DNA of 64,000 nucleotides from an uncultured Pelagibacteraceae bacterium (GTDB lineage: Bacteria > Pseudomonadota > Alphaproteobacteria > Pelagibacterales > Pelagibacteraceae), in assembly GCA_902594395.1 (NCBI GenBank), contig CACJLZ010000002.1:17197-81196 (forward strand). Reading direction: 5' to 3'. The notes beneath the pieces were generated by a model. The model saw nothing but the letters and a program-made list of their open reading frames with translations, was not told where the DNA came from and made no database searches. Below, piece after piece: positions 16,332-28,430 of the stretch (position 1 is the stretch's first letter; every line of letters starts with the position of its first letter). A program made the position numbers and the translations under genes.

Positions 16332-17256
16332 TAGATATGATTGAACCTTTTTTAATTTGAGATCCAAGCATAAACTCACCAATTTTTTGAACCTTTTTTC
16401 CCTCTCTCTGTATCTCAAGAACTTTAATAGATTTTTTGCCTCCACACGCTATTTCAAGATTGTCTGATATAACCTCACCATTTTGACCACCACCATTTCC
16501 AATTTCTGCTTTTAAAATTTTATATCTTTGGCCGTTAAAATTGAAAAAAGCTCCTGGAGAAGGATATAAGCCATTAATTTTTCCAATTATTTTTAAAGCA
16601 TCACTTTTCCAGTCTATTTGCCCTTCATTTTTAGTAATTTTTTTTGCATAAGTGGCTTTTGAATTGTCTTGATCAACAAAATTTGATTTACCCTCTAAAA
16701 TTTCATCTACAACATCTAAAATTTTATCCGCTGCCATTAAAGCGAGTTTTTCAGAGACCTCTTTTGCATTCAGACTTTGATCAAGTTTTATTTTATAAGT
16801 GTTACTTACAGGTCCACTATCCAATTCTTCATTAATTTTCATTATACTGATCCCTGTTTCTGTGTCTAAATTCATTATAGCCCTCTGAATAGGTGCAGCA
16901 CCTCTCCATTTTGGGAGTATAGATGCATGAATATTTATAAAACCTTTTTTTGTTAAACTTAAGAATTCTTTAGGAATTATTTGTCCATAGGCTACAACAA
17001 TTGCAAGATCAGCCTCCATTTTTTTTAAAAACTCATATTCCTCAGTGTTATTTTTCAAGCTCTGTGGAGATCTGAATTCTATATTTAAAGTTTCCGATAT
17101 ACCTTGGACTGGTGATTTATTTATCTTCTGACCTCGGTGAGATTTTTGAGGTGGTTGTGTATAAACCAAATTTATTGGAAAACCATTTTGATATAGAGAT
17201 TTTAATATTGGAACTGCAAACATGGGTGTACCCATAAAAATGATTTTTTTAGGCAT
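16324..17256 (-). CDS. fmt: Methionyl-tRNA formyltransferase
   Basis: Fmt formylates initiator Met-tRNA. The 310-residue protein has the formyltransferase domain with IIFMGTPMFAVPIL (residues 4-17), the catalytic stretch NIHASILPKWRGAAPIQRA (about 105-123; Asn and His of the active site) and ELDSGPVS (catalytic Asp), then a C-terminal tRNA-binding domain. It lies between def and truA in a tight minus-strand run, so formylation and deformylation are co-expressed. Spacing to def is 2 bases. Confidence 0.97.
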   Translation of the reverse strand: MPKKIIFMGTPMFAVPILKSLYQNGFPINLVYTQPPQKSHRGQKINKSPVQGISETLNIEFRSPQSLKNNTEEYEFLKKMEADLAIVVAYGQIIPKEFLSLTKKGFINIHASILPKWRGAAPIQRAIMNLDTETGISIMKINEELDSGPVSNTYKIKLDQSLNAKEVSEKLALMAADKILDVVDEILEGKSNFVDQDNSKATYAKKITKNEGQIDWKSDALKIIGKINGLYPSPGAFFNFNGQRYKILKAEIGNGGGQNGEVISDNLEIACGGKKSIKVLEIQREGKKVQKIGEFMLGSQIKKGSIISNV

Positions 17257-17258
17257 TT

Positions 17259-17783
17259 CTAAACTAATATTCTGTCAGGCTTTTTTTTTGTTTTTGAAAT
17301 TTTTTTGATGATGATATCTCTTTTTAACTTTGATAGATGGTCAATAATCAATTTTCCATCTAAATGATTAATTTCGTGCTGTAAACAGGTTGATAAAAGA
17401 CCATCACACTTTAAATTTTTTTTTTCTCCATTGATATCAATATATTCCACTTCACAAATTTTTGGCCTTTCAATTTCTATAAATGTATCTGGAATTGATA
17501 AACAACCCTCCTCATAAATTGAGGTTTCATCACTAACTTTTTTAATAACAGGATTTATGAAACTTAAAGGTTCCCTTTTTTCATCTTTAGTAGACACATC
17601 AATTACTAAAATTCTTTTCAGGATACCTATTTGTACTGCAGCTAATCCGATACCTCTCGAAGCATACATTGTATCAAATAAATCATTGATTAGTTTTTTT
17701 TCGTTAGTGCTGACTTTTTCTAATGGTTTAGAGATTTTTTTTAAAGTTTCGTCAGGAACTGTAATTATATCTTTAATGCTCAT
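17259..17783 (-). CDS. def: Peptide deformylase
   Basis: Def removes the formyl group from nascent proteins. This 174-residue metalloprotease has all three family motifs: GIGLAAVQIG (about residues 45-54), EEGCLSIP with the metal-binding cysteine (about 91-98), and QHEINHLDG with the catalytic glutamate and two metal histidines (about 134-142). Length and start (ATG, MSIKDIITVPDETL) are normal. It is directly upstream of fmt. Confidence 0.98.
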   Translation of the reverse strand: MSIKDIITVPDETLKKISKPLEKVSTNEKKLINDLFDTMYASRGIGLAAVQIGILKRILVIDVSTKDEKREPLSFINPVIKKVSDETSIYEEGCLSIPDTFIEIERPKICEVEYIDINGEKKNLKCDGLLSTCLQHEINHLDGKLIIDHLSKLKRDIIIKKISKTKKKPDRILV

Positions 17784-17806
17784 TAGATAAATAAATAAAC
17801 TAATTT

Positions 17807-19579
17807 TTAAACTTTTAAAGGAAGAACTTTTAATAGAATCTTATTACGTAAGAAGTCTACGTTTAATTGATTAAGTGCACTTATTATAAAAAATAGGGTG
17901 TCCTCATCTAAAGTACTCAAATCATCTTGACCAATAACCTCTATAATTCTAAGAATTGTTGAAGCAGACTCATTATTATTTATCATGACCTGAATATCTG
18001 TTGGCATTTCAGAGTCTAGAATTTTATATAAATTGTCGTATTTCTTATCAATTTTTATGCCATCTGATTTTAATGACTCGATTAAAATAATATCTTTTTT
18101 TGAGATAGAATACTTTTTATCTTTTTTTATTTTTTTGAGAAAATTATTGAGATCTTTTTCTATTTTTGTTTGGTTATATTCTCCAATAAAATATTTTATA
18201 AGTTTTGATTGATGTAAAAGATCATCATTATACTTTATTTTAGTTTGTTTTTTTTCATCAGTATTAATATTTTCTAAATAAAAACTAGTATGTTTTGAAG
18301 AAATTTGATCTAATTCAATATCTTGCAAAAGGTCTTTTAATTTCTCGTCAAAAGCATTACCAATTTTATCCTTGATGAATGCTTCTTTTAAAAGTTTCAT
18401 TAACTCTATTTTTTTATTTATGTCAGACTCTAACAATACACTTTGATATAAAAGGGCCCTACTTTCAATATTAGTTAAAGATTTGAATACTGTTTTGACA
18501 TTCAAAAATTGATCAATCGTAAACTGAAACCTTTTGTAAATTTGAAACAATTCATCTTCAAGATAATTCTTATTATGTGTGGCATACTCGATTAATTCTA
18601 TTTTTTCTAATTCATCCAAGTCAATTTCATTAGTTTGATATAATAAATTTGAAGCAGCTAAATATTTCCATATTAATGGATTAGTATTTTCTTTTGGTTC
18701 GAAAAAAAATTCTGGGTTTGTTTTATGAGCCAAATGAAACTCTAGGATATTTTTTTCAGAAATAGCTTTATCAATTTCATCTGTATATCCAAAAAGATAG
18801 TTTAATTTATTTTCAAAATATTGGTCGTTAAAACCTAATTCTTTTTTTAAGTCAAAAATCAATTGTGCTTCATCTTTTTTTCCATTGCTTATCAAACAAT
18901 AGATATTAAATTTTGACAAATAATTGTTTTTTATTGGTTCTGAACTATTTAAAAGAATTTTGCAAGCTTGATCAAGCTTAGATTCAGATAAATATTGATC
19001 AACTAAATATTTACTTAGTTTAGGGTGTAAATTTAAAATATCATTCTTGATTAAATACTCCTCTATTAGCTCTAAGTTATTATATTTTATCAACCAATCT
19101 GATTTGATTTTTAAGAAATCCCTTTCACTAATATTTTTTTTGGGATAATAAGCGTTTGTTAGTAAAATAATATTCAAAAGTTCTGAAGCATCTCGTGATA
19201 AGTTCATTTTAGCTAAATTAGAGAAAAGATATTTTAATTGATCACCATTTGAATTGGACCACATATCAATTTTCAATCCAAAATCCTCAGGATCGTAGAG
19301 ACCAACTATTTTAATTTTTTTGGAATTTAAAGTTTCGTCAACTTTAATTGAGTCTGATTTATCTTTAGTTTGCATATTAAAAACATTTATTTTTTCAGTT
19401 TCAAGTGCGCTCTCAGTAGTTGAAATTAATTCTTTATTTTCAGAATTTTCTTGTATTTGCTCTTGATCAATATTCCATATATCTACAGGCTCATTTTCTG
19501 AAAAGGAATTCACGATTGAAAGGTAAAGAATAATTAGAATTGATAAATAAGTTTTATTTAACAATTTTAAAATTTTCAT
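17807..19579 (-). CDS. Secreted or periplasmic helical protein of unknown function
   Basis: A 590-residue protein with a Sec-type signal or anchor (residues 1-27: basic MKILKLLNK, then a hydrophobic stretch). The rest is charged, Leu/Lys/Glu-rich and probably all-helical, with repeated short helical units suggesting a solenoid; an Asp-Pro-Glu motif (GLYDPEDFGLKIDMW) lies near residue 95. I do not recognise the family. It overlaps the small membrane-protein gene before it by 26 bases and precedes def by 23, so it may be a periplasmic partner of the membrane protein. Confidence 0.8.
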   Translation of the reverse strand: MKILKLLNKTYLSILIILYLSIVNSFSENEPVDIWNIDQEQIQENSENKELISTTESALETEKINVFNMQTKDKSDSIKVDETLNSKKIKIVGLYDPEDFGLKIDMWSNSNGDQLKYLFSNLAKMNLSRDASELLNIILLTNAYYPKKNISERDFLKIKSDWLIKYNNLELIEEYLIKNDILNLHPKLSKYLVDQYLSESKLDQACKILLNSSEPIKNNYLSKFNIYCLISNGKKDEAQLIFDLKKELGFNDQYFENKLNYLFGYTDEIDKAISEKNILEFHLAHKTNPEFFFEPKENTNPLIWKYLAASNLLYQTNEIDLDELEKIELIEYATHNKNYLEDELFQIYKRFQFTIDQFLNVKTVFKSLTNIESRALLYQSVLLESDINKKIELMKLLKEAFIKDKIGNAFDEKLKDLLQDIELDQISSKHTSFYLENINTDEKKQTKIKYNDDLLHQSKLIKYFIGEYNQTKIEKDLNNFLKKIKKDKKYSISKKDIILIESLKSDGIKIDKKYDNLYKILDSEMPTDIQVMINNNESASTILRIIEVIGQDDLSTLDEDTLFFIISALNQLNVDFLRNKILLKVLPLKV

Positions 19580-19733
19580 TAGGTATTATTTTTTCAATTG
19601 GTTTTTTTGGTGCTGGGAAATCTAATTTATTTAAAAGAAAAATTATTCCAATAAATACAATTGCAATTAAAAATAACTTTATTAATAATCCAATTATACT
19701 TTTGCTATAACTTGTTTTTCTTGTAAATTGCAT
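19554..19733 (-). CDS. Small single-pass membrane protein (59 residues)
   Basis: The ORF encodes MQFTRKTSYSKSIIGLLIKL and continues through a hydrophobic helix (about residues 13-35) to a proline/lysine-rich tail (DFPAPKKPIEKIIP). A basic N-terminus followed by one membrane span is a coherent design, predicted with the N-terminus inside. Its last 26 bases overlap the start of the 590-residue secreted protein gene in another frame, suggesting coupled translation. It is divergent from aroK, with 57 bases between the two starts. Family unknown. Confidence 0.7.
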   Translation of the reverse strand: MQFTRKTSYSKSIIGLLIKLFLIAIVFIGIIFLLNKLDFPAPKKPIEKIIPNENFKIVK

Positions 19734-19790
19734 ATAAGTTTAATTAATTTCAAATTAAGACATATTTGTGTTTTTTCAATAAAGAAACTT

Positions 19791-20303
19791 ATGAAATCAA
19801 AGGAAAATTTAGTTTTTATAGGAATGATGGGCTCTGGGAAGAGCTCTATTGGCTCTTTGGTATCAAAAAAATTAAATCTTAACTTTTTTGATATCGATCA
19901 ATTAATTGAAAAAGATCAAAAAATGAAAATATCAAAAATTTTTGAAATAAAAGGAGAAAACTTCTTTAGGGATATTGAAAAAAAGGTATCTCTTAATATT
20001 TTAAAAAGTAAAAAAGGTGTGGTTGCACTTGGTGGAGGAGCTTTCATCAATCGAACGATTAAAAATGAGGTTTTAGAAAATCACTTATCATTTTGGCTTA
20101 ATTGGAATATCGATACTTTAATTAATAGGATTAAAAACAGTAAAAAAAGACCTTTGGCAGTAAATTCTAGTAAAAATGAGCTCATAGAAATCATAAAAAA
20201 ACGTTCAATTATTTACTCTAAAGCACTATATAAAATAGATTGTGAAAATTTTACAAAACAACAAATTGCAAAAAAAATCATAGATATTTATGAGTCCAAT
20301 TAA
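19791..20303 (+). CDS. aroK: Shikimate kinase
   Basis: AroK phosphorylates shikimate in aromatic amino-acid synthesis. I start at the ATG of MKSKENLVFIGMMGSGKSS (170 residues); an in-frame ATG 63 bases upstream gives an atypical extension that would leave almost no promoter space with the divergent gene. Walker A is GMMGSGKSSIG, the shikimate-binding DIDQLIE and R-E-like FFRDIEKKV follow, then GGGAF (about 79-83) and KRPL (lid). It overlaps aroB by 14 bases. Confidence 0.95.
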   Translation: MKSKENLVFIGMMGSGKSSIGSLVSKKLNLNFFDIDQLIEKDQKMKISKIFEIKGENFFRDIEKKVSLNILKSKKGVVALGGGAFINRTIKNEVLENHLSFWLNWNIDTLINRIKNSKKRPLAVNSSKNELIEIIKKRSIIYSKALYKIDCENFTKQQIAKKIIDIYESN

Positions 20304-21396
20304 ACTAATAGTTAAAACTAAATCAGAAAAATATCCTATTATAATTGGGAGAAATTTAATTTCTAATTTATCACAGATATTAAAAAAAAATTCTATCAGC
20401 TTTAAAAAATGCTTGTTAGTTTTTGATAAAAATGTTCCAAATAGATATGTCACACAAATTTCAAGATCTCTAAAAAGATTTGAGGTTTACAAATTTATTT
20501 ACAATGCTAATGAGAAAAATAAAAATCAGAAAAATGTTAATAAAATTTTAAATCTTTTGCTCCAAAAGAATTTTTCAAGAGATGACAGTCTAATATCTAT
20601 TGGAGGAGGCATTACTGGTGATGTAGCAAGTTTTGCGGCAAGTTTATTCAAAAGAGGTCTAAAATTTGTAAATATTCCAACAACATTGTTATCACAAGTT
20701 GACTCATCTGTTGGCGGAAAAACAGGTATTAACACATCTCAGGGCAAGAATTTAATTGGAAGTTTTTATCAACCTAAAATTGTTATCAGCGATGTAGACG
20801 TTTTAAAGAGTCTACCATTTAGAGAAGTAGTTTGTGGTTACGCAGAAATAGTAAAACATGCATTAATTGCAAATAAAAAGTTTTATAATTTTCTGGATAA
20901 AAATATTGATGACGTATTGAAATTAAAGTCTCCAACTATTGAAAAATCTATTTATGAGAGTTGTAAAGTTAAAAAATCCATAGTTGAAAAAGACGAAAAA
21001 GAAAAAAATCTGAGAAAAATTTTGAATTTTGGACATACTTTTGCTCATGCATATGAGGCAAGTTTAAATTTTTCAAAAAAATTAAATCATGGAGAGGCAG
21101 TAATTCTAGGTATGAAATCTGCGTTTGAATTTAGCAAAAATAAAAAGCTGATTACCCATAAAGAATTTGATTCTGCAATTAAACATCTTAATAATTATCA
21201 TTTTCCAGTTTCTATTAAAAATTATTTTACAATAAAAAAAATTAATCAGATCATATCCTTTATGATAAGAGACAAAAAGAATAACTCTAAAAATATTAAG
21301 CTTATGTTAATTAAAAAAATTGGAGGCCCAATAATTGAAAAAGAAATTTCAGATGTTACCGCCAAACTTTTTTTAAAAAAAAAATTAATTAATTAA
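20290..21396 (+). CDS. aroB: 3-dehydroquinate synthase
   Basis: AroB converts DAHP to 3-dehydroquinate using NAD and a divalent metal. The 368-residue protein shows the NAD-binding GGGITGDVASFAASLFKRG (about 97-115), PTTLLSQVDSSVGGKTGIN (about 120-140), metal ligands in YAEIVKHALI (Glu, about 185) and in LNFGHTFAHAYE (about 245) and NHGEAVILGM (His, about 265). Length normal. Together with aroK it forms a two-gene aromatic unit; its 3' end overlaps the convergent bolA gene by 12 bases. Confidence 0.97.
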   Translation: MSPIKLIVKTKSEKYPIIIGRNLISNLSQILKKNSISFKKCLLVFDKNVPNRYVTQISRSLKRFEVYKFIYNANEKNKNQKNVNKILNLLLQKNFSRDDSLISIGGGITGDVASFAASLFKRGLKFVNIPTTLLSQVDSSVGGKTGINTSQGKNLIGSFYQPKIVISDVDVLKSLPFREVVCGYAEIVKHALIANKKFYNFLDKNIDDVLKLKSPTIEKSIYESCKVKKSIVEKDEKEKNLRKILNFGHTFAHAYEASLNFSKKLNHGEAVILGMKSAFEFSKNKKLITHKEFDSAIKHLNNYHFPVSIKNYFTIKKINQIISFMIRDKKNNSKNIKLMLIKKIGGPIIEKEISDVTAKLFLKKKLIN

Positions 21397-21645
21397 AATT
21401 TGTAAAGAGTGAATATGATTTTTTAATTCCTCGTCTAATATTTTATAAATTTTTTTATTACTCTCAATTTTATTTAATTTCTTAAGCTCCTCAGACTCTA
21501 TACTGATTTTTAAATGAAATTTTTTACTTTCATGTCCTGGATGATTTTTATGTAAGAATGTTTTATCTTCTATCAAAATATTTTCAATATTAATATTTTT
21601 TTTTATTTTTTTTTTTACGTTTGTAATTAATTCATCTATATTCAT
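21385..21645 (-). CDS. BolA family protein
   Basis: This 86-residue protein has the BolA fold pattern: N-terminal helix, the loop HKNHPGHESKKFHLKISI (about residues 32-50) with conserved histidines, and a C-terminal HSLQI motif. BolA proteins partner with monothiol glutaredoxins in Fe-S handling. The alphaproteobacterial context, divergent from a J-domain protein that precedes cobS, supports the call. The gap to that divergent gene is only 16 bases. Which BolA subtype is present is not clear, so no symbol is given. Confidence 0.88.
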   Translation of the reverse strand: MNIDELITNVKKKIKKNINIENILIEDKTFLHKNHPGHESKKFHLKISIESEELKKLNKIESNKKIYKILDEELKNHIHSLQILIN

Positions 21646-21661
21646 TTGATATAATTATATC

Positions 21662-22183
21662 ATGAAAAATATCTGTGACTGGAATAATTGCAATGAAATT
21701 GGTGAATATAAAGCACCAGTTGAAAAAGATAATAGTAAAAAATTTAGGTTATTATGTTTAAACCATGTGAAAGAATTTAATAAAAATTGGAATTATTTCT
21801 CAGGAATGAACGATGATCAAGTGATTGATTTTTTGAAATCAGACATGGTTTGGCATAAACCTACTCAAAGTTTTAGTTCTTCAGATAATTTTTTTAAAGT
21901 CTTGTGGAATAATACTTTGCGAGACGAACTTGATAAAGAAAAGTTAAAAAGTGATTTTAATCACATGGGACAATTTAGATATAATCACAAAGACATCAAA
22001 GCATTTGAAATATTGGGTATTTCTGTAGGATCGAATTGGGGAAAAATTTATGAAAAATTTAAAATACTTGTTAAAAAATTTCACCCTGATATGAATTCTG
22101 GGAATAAAAAATTTGAAGAAAAACTTAAATTAATAACTTTGGCTTACACTCAGTTAAAAAATACTTATAGAGAAAAAAATTGA
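21662..22183 (+). CDS. J-domain (DnaJ-like) protein
   Basis: A 173-residue protein with an N-terminal domain of about 110 residues (two Cys in [11 protein letters not shown] and a third in RLLCLNHV, possibly a metal site) and a C-terminal J domain. The HPD tripeptide that stimulates DnaK ATPase is in [14 protein letters not shown] (about 140-153), preceded by [14 protein letters not shown]. It sits in the conserved alphaproteobacterial order bolA (divergent)-J protein-cobS-cobT. Its TGA overlaps the TTG start of cobS. A dedicated co-chaperone role for the CobS/CobT pair is inference from position. Confidence 0.88.
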   Translation: MKNICDWNNCNEIGEYKAPVEKDNSKKFRLLCLNHVKEFNKNWNYFSGMNDDQVIDFLKSDMVWHKPTQSFSSSDNFFKVLWNNTLRDELDKEKLKSDFNHMGQFRYNHKDIKAFEILGISVGSNWGKIYEKFKILVKKFHPDMNSGNKKFEEKLKLITLAYTQLKNTYREKN

Positions 22184-23154
22184 CACCAAATATCAACAGT
22201 CAGCCTGACATAAAACTCTCAATAAAACAAACCTTTGGGATAGAGTCCAATATGGAGGTGGATGCTTTTTCTAAAAAGAATGAGTATGTGCCAGAAATAG
22301 ATAAAAACTACAAATTTGATCGTGATACTACTCTAGCTATCATCTCGGGTTTTGCTTTTAACAAAAGAGTTTTGGTTCAAGGATATCATGGAACAGGAAA
22401 ATCTACTCATATAGAACAAATTGCTGCAAGGTTAAATTGGCCTTGCATCAGAGTAAATTTAGACAGTCATATCAGTCGTATAGATTTAATAGGTAAGGAC
22501 GCGATTGTTTTGAAAGATGGTAAGCAAGTTACACAATTTAATGAAGGGATTTTACCTTGGTCCATACAAAACCCCATTGCTTTAGTATTTGATGAATATG
22601 ATGCAGGAAGACCTGATGTAATGTTCGTTATACAGAGGGTGCTTGAAGCACAAGGTAATTTTACTCTTTTAGACAAAAATAAAGTAATTAAACAAAATAA
22701 ATTTTTTAGATTATTTGCAACCTCTAATACTATTGGTTTAGGCGATACAACAGGTCTTTACCATGGAACTCAGCAAATAAATCAAGGCCAAATGGATAGA
22801 TGGAATATTGTTACAACCTTAAACTATCTCAGTCTTGATAAAGAAATGGAAATTATTTTAGCAAAAAATAAAGATTTAAATAATTCAAAAGGAAAAGAAA
22901 AAGTTTCTAATATGATAAAAGTTGCTTCATTAACTAGAAAAGGATTTATAGCTGGTGATATATCAACAGTTATGAGTCCAAGAACAGTTTTGCACTGGGC
23001 TGAAAATTCAGAAATTTTTAAAGATACAGGTTACGCTTTTAGGGTAACATTTTTAAATAAATGTGATGAGATTGAAAAGAACATAATCGCAGAATATTAC
23101 CAAAGGTGTTTTGGTGAAGAATTGCCAGAGTCCTTATTAAATATCCAAATTTAA
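22180..23154 (+). CDS. cobS: CobS-like AAA+ ATPase (cobaltochelatase small-subunit family)
   Basis: A 324-residue MoxR-type AAA+ protein. Walker A is [13 protein letters not shown] (about residues 69-81), Walker [14 protein letters not shown] (about 131-143), with sensor and arginine residues downstream. The start codon is TTG, overlapping the previous TGA; the N-terminal match ([21 protein letters not shown]) to family members supports it over the internal ATG at residue 25. In B12 makers CobS powers cobalt insertion with CobT and CobN. No other corrin gene is in the window, so the role may differ. Confidence 0.93.
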   Translation: MTPNINSQPDIKLSIKQTFGIESNMEVDAFSKKNEYVPEIDKNYKFDRDTTLAIISGFAFNKRVLVQGYHGTGKSTHIEQIAARLNWPCIRVNLDSHISRIDLIGKDAIVLKDGKQVTQFNEGILPWSIQNPIALVFDEYDAGRPDVMFVIQRVLEAQGNFTLLDKNKVIKQNKFFRLFATSNTIGLGDTTGLYHGTQQINQGQMDRWNIVTTLNYLSLDKEMEIILAKNKDLNNSKGKEKVSNMIKVASLTRKGFIAGDISTVMSPRTVLHWAENSEIFKDTGYAFRVTFLNKCDEIEKNIIAEYYQRCFGEELPESLLNIQI

Positions 23155-24953
23155 TGAACAATAAGACTGAGAGTTTAAAAGAAAAGCTTAGACAAGCTCT
23201 ATCCTCTACTGCAAGGGTAATTTCAGATGATTTAGGTATTAATACAAAAAAGAATATTAAAAATTCTGAAAAACAAGATTTAATTGAATTGGAAAATTTA
23301 AATTCAAAAAACGATTTTATTAAAGCTAGAGCAGAAACAGACTCAAAAGCTCTTAAAAGGAAATTTTCGAGTGAGTCTATATTTAAAAAAAATTTACCCA
23401 CTGGTTCTTCATGTAAATCACTTTACACAATCACAGAAAAAATAAGATATGAAAAATTGGGATCTAAAATGTTAAAAGGAATAGACAAAAATTTACGAGA
23501 TAACTATATTCAAATGATTAATCACAAAAGAGAAAATCAAATTAAATCCAAAGATGATGTGTCTGTGATAGAAGCTTTTGAATTATATATGTTAAAAAAT
23601 TTTCACAAAATCAAACTTAGTCCTTTAACATCAAAAATGTTAGATTTCTGGGAAAAAGATTTTGATAAATCAATTTTTGAACATATAGAATTTTTTGAAA
23701 AAAATTTAGAAAATCAAAATATATATAGTTCGAAATTTTCTCAAATACTGCAAAAGATGGATATATTTCAATCAGAAGAAAATGAGAAAAAAAAAGATGA
23801 AAATCAAGAGGATAACCAAGATAATCGGTCGAGTGATAATGATGAACGTGAGGATGAGGATAAGAAAGATCCTGAAAAACAAGATGAAACGGACACAAGT
23901 TTGGACTCGGATTATAATATTGATGAATATAAATTAGATGAACAGATTGTTGATACAGAATCAGATGAACAAAATTCAGAGCACTTAATTCAAAAAAAAA
24001 ATTTAAAAAATTTAAATGTAGATTACAAAATCTTCACAACACAATTTGATGAAATTACAAAAGCTGAAAATCTCGAGAATTCTGATGAAGCTAATAAACT
24101 TCGAAAAACTTTAGATCAACAATTAATTGGTTTCCAAGATGTTATCACAAAACTTGCTAATAAACTTCAGAGACAATTGTTGGCAAAACAGAATAGAGCT
24201 TGGGAGTTTGATTTAGAGGAGGGACTACTTGACAGCTCTAAGTTACCGAGAATTATAATGGATCCATATAATTCTTTATCTTTCAAAAAAGAAAAAGATT
24301 TAGACTTTAAAGATACTGTTGTTACACTTTTAATTGATAACTCAGGTTCTATGAGAGGTAGACCAATTACAATCGCAGCTATTTGTGCTGATATTCTCTC
24401 TAGAACACTGGAGCGTTGCTCTGTAAAAGTAGATATACTAGGTTTTACGACAAAAAATTGGAAGGGTGGTCAAAGTAGAGAGTTTTGGAATAAAAACAAT
24501 AAACCCAAGACACCTGGGAGATTAAATGACTTGAGACATATCATTTATAAAGGGGCAGATACACATTGGAGACAGGCAAAAGATAACCTTGGGTTAATGT
24601 TAAAAGAGGGTTTGCTTAAAGAAAATATAGATGGTGAGGCTATTACATGGGCCTTCAATAGAATTAAAAAAAGGAAAGAAGAAAGAAAAATTTTGATGGT
24701 AATCTCAGATGGTGCGCCTGTTGATGACTCAACTTTGTCAGTAAATTCTGGTGATTTTTTAGAGAAACATTTGAAAAAAATGGTGAAGTTTATTGAGGAT
24801 AAATCTGAAATAGAAATTTTAGCTATAGGAATTGGTCACGATGTTTCGAGATATTATAAAAGAGCGATTAAAATTACTGATGTAAATGAACTTGGTGACG
24901 TAATGATTTCTCAATTGAGCTCATTATTTGACAAAAAAGCAAAATTACATTAA
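23154..24953 (+). CDS. cobT: CobT-like VWA protein (cobaltochelatase subunit family)
   Basis: A 599-residue partner of CobS. The N-terminal half is helical, followed by a very acidic linker (about residues 203-260) and a C-terminal von Willebrand A domain (about 375-595) with the MIDAS motif [11 protein letters not shown] and later metal-site residues. [15 protein letters not shown] and [18 protein letters not shown] are typical of CobT. It follows cobS by sharing one base (TAATG). Its end overlaps the convergent sensor kinase gene by 4 bases. Confidence 0.93.
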   Translation: MNNKTESLKEKLRQALSSTARVISDDLGINTKKNIKNSEKQDLIELENLNSKNDFIKARAETDSKALKRKFSSESIFKKNLPTGSSCKSLYTITEKIRYEKLGSKMLKGIDKNLRDNYIQMINHKRENQIKSKDDVSVIEAFELYMLKNFHKIKLSPLTSKMLDFWEKDFDKSIFEHIEFFEKNLENQNIYSSKFSQILQKMDIFQSEENEKKKDENQEDNQDNRSSDNDEREDEDKKDPEKQDETDTSLDSDYNIDEYKLDEQIVDTESDEQNSEHLIQKKNLKNLNVDYKIFTTQFDEITKAENLENSDEANKLRKTLDQQLIGFQDVITKLANKLQRQLLAKQNRAWEFDLEEGLLDSSKLPRIIMDPYNSLSFKKEKDLDFKDTVVTLLIDNSGSMRGRPITIAAICADILSRTLERCSVKVDILGFTTKNWKGGQSREFWNKNNKPKTPGRLNDLRHIIYKGADTHWRQAKDNLGLMLKEGLLKENIDGEAITWAFNRIKKRKEERKILMVISDGAPVDDSTLSVNSGDFLEKHLKKMVKFIEDKSEIEILAIGIGHDVSRYYKRAIKITDVNELGDVMISQLSSLFDKKAKLH

Positions 24954-26230
24954 ATTTTTTTTAAATCTTGATTTTTCCATCTTATATTAACCTCTGCTCC
25001 AGTTCTTGTTTTAGAATTTTGACAATTCAAAGAGGCAAAGTTTTTCTCAAGTAAGTTTTTACCAATAAATATTCCTAAACCTAAACCAGATTGTTTCTTA
25101 TTCTTGTTCTTAAGTGTTCTTAAATAAGGTTCACCTATTTTTGATAATATTTCACTTGGATATCCTTCACCATCATCTTCGATAGTGATTTCAGTATAAT
25201 CATTATTACTTTTTAAAGTTATAAATATTTTTTCTCTAGCAAATTTATTCGCGTTTCCAATAAAATTTCTCAAGCCATATATTATCTCAATTGATTTTGG
25301 AATTTTTCTCGAACTTGAATCTTGATCGAAATTTAGAATAAATTTTTTACTACTTGTTTCTTTAAATGAATTAATAATTTGAATGATGTATTTTTTAAAA
25401 TTTAAGTCCTCATCTATAAAGTCGTCTTCTTCAATCGGGTTTAAAGACAACTTTTTTAAAATTTGATTACATCTCTCTACTTGACTTGATAATAATTCTA
25501 TATCTGATTTCAGTTCTGCACTGTCCTTTAATTGATCTTTTAGCTCTTGTGAGATAATTTTGATAGTGGATAATGGAGTTCCAAGAGAATGTGCTGCTGC
25601 AGCTGCTTGACCCCCTAAAGATAACATCTCATGTTCTTGAGCCATTATTTCCTCCATTTTACTTAATGCTTCTTTTCTTTTTCTAGATTCAGAGCCAAAT
25701 ACTATTGCAAAATAATTTAAGAAAATTAAGGCAATTACTAATGCAATTGGAATTGAATAATAATAATAGGGATCGACATGAAAATGATCATTTAATGGAG
25801 CAGGTAAGTCCTTAGCATAAAATGTCAAAAAAATAATCATTAGTATTGTTGTAACAACAAGAAATAAATTTGTTCTAATACCTAAATTTGATGATGCAAA
25901 AACACTAGGAATTAATAAAAAAATAACAAAAGGATTTACGACACCTCCTGTAAGATATATCAGTGAACCTAATTGAAGTATATCAATCATTAAAAAAACT
26001 AGCGCAGATCTATCAGAAAGTTGAGTTTTATTGTAAATTAAGATCAAATAAAAATTACTTAAGGTCCCAATAAAAATAATTAGATTCGATAAAAAAAAAT
26101 TAAAATCGAAATTGAAAAAAAAATAAACTATATATACTGAAATCAATTGCCCTATTATACCTATCCATCTTAAAGAAATATAAGTAGATTTTTTTAAAGT
26201 ATGAAATTTTGAAGTTTCAAAAAACTTCAT
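24950..26230 (-). CDS. regB: RegB/PrrB-type redox sensor histidine kinase
   Basis: A 426-residue membrane kinase: six hydrophobic segments (about residues 15-175), then a dimerisation/phosphoacceptor domain and a HATPase domain (about 290-420: [29 protein letters not shown]). RegB hallmarks are present: the quinone-region [10 protein letters not shown] between membrane helices, and [19 protein letters not shown] around the phospho-histidine. A cysteine lies exactly 40 residues after that histidine (VERC), as in RegB (His225, Cys265). The usual HELGTP is HSLGTP. The regulator regA is not in the window. Confidence 0.88.
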   Translation of the reverse strand: MKFFETSKFHTLKKSTYISLRWIGIIGQLISVYIVYFFFNFDFNFFLSNLIIFIGTLSNFYLILIYNKTQLSDRSALVFLMIDILQLGSLIYLTGGVVNPFVIFLLIPSVFASSNLGIRTNLFLVVTTILMIIFLTFYAKDLPAPLNDHFHVDPYYYYSIPIALVIALIFLNYFAIVFGSESRKRKEALSKMEEIMAQEHEMLSLGGQAAAAAHSLGTPLSTIKIISQELKDQLKDSAELKSDIELLSSQVERCNQILKKLSLNPIEEDDFIDEDLNFKKYIIQIINSFKETSSKKFILNFDQDSSSRKIPKSIEIIYGLRNFIGNANKFAREKIFITLKSNNDYTEITIEDDGEGYPSEILSKIGEPYLRTLKNKNKKQSGLGLGIFIGKNLLEKNFASLNCQNSKTRTGAEVNIRWKNQDLKKI

Positions 26231-26233
26231 GGT

Positions 26234-28300
<2,067 letters not shown>

Positions 28301-28318
28301 TTAATTTAGGAAAAATAA

Positions 28319-28324
28319 ATTATA
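28319..28324 (-). promoter_or_regulatory. Candidate -10 element of gyrB
   Basis: A perfect TATAAT on the minus strand lies 21 bases before the gyrB ATG, preceded by G-A. A convincing -35 box is not visible at 17 bases. The 133-base gap between the FkbM gene and gyrB holds no ORF that I can support. Confidence 0.4.
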
Positions 28325-28430
28325 TCATTTTTTAAGTTTATTTGTGTATTTATAATAAATAGTTATGAATTATTTCCTCAAATAACCCTTAATTTTCAAT
28401 ACTTTTTTAACTTTTTTGAATATTGCTATG

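Noticed and set aside
16332-16445. Extended truA reading frame
   Set aside because: The 38 upstream codons lie wholly inside fmt and have no TruA-like sequence; the ATG at 16331 gives the normal length.
19728-19790. Upstream ATG for aroK
   Set aside because: It overlaps the divergent small membrane-protein gene start and adds residues atypical of shikimate kinase.
23617-23898. Minus-strand open frame opposite cobT
   Set aside because: Its His/Tyr/Phe-rich sequence is the antisense of the acidic cobT linker.
23765-23935. Low-complexity acidic stretch as a possible inserted element
   Set aside because: CobT proteins normally have an acidic linker between the helical part and the VWA domain.
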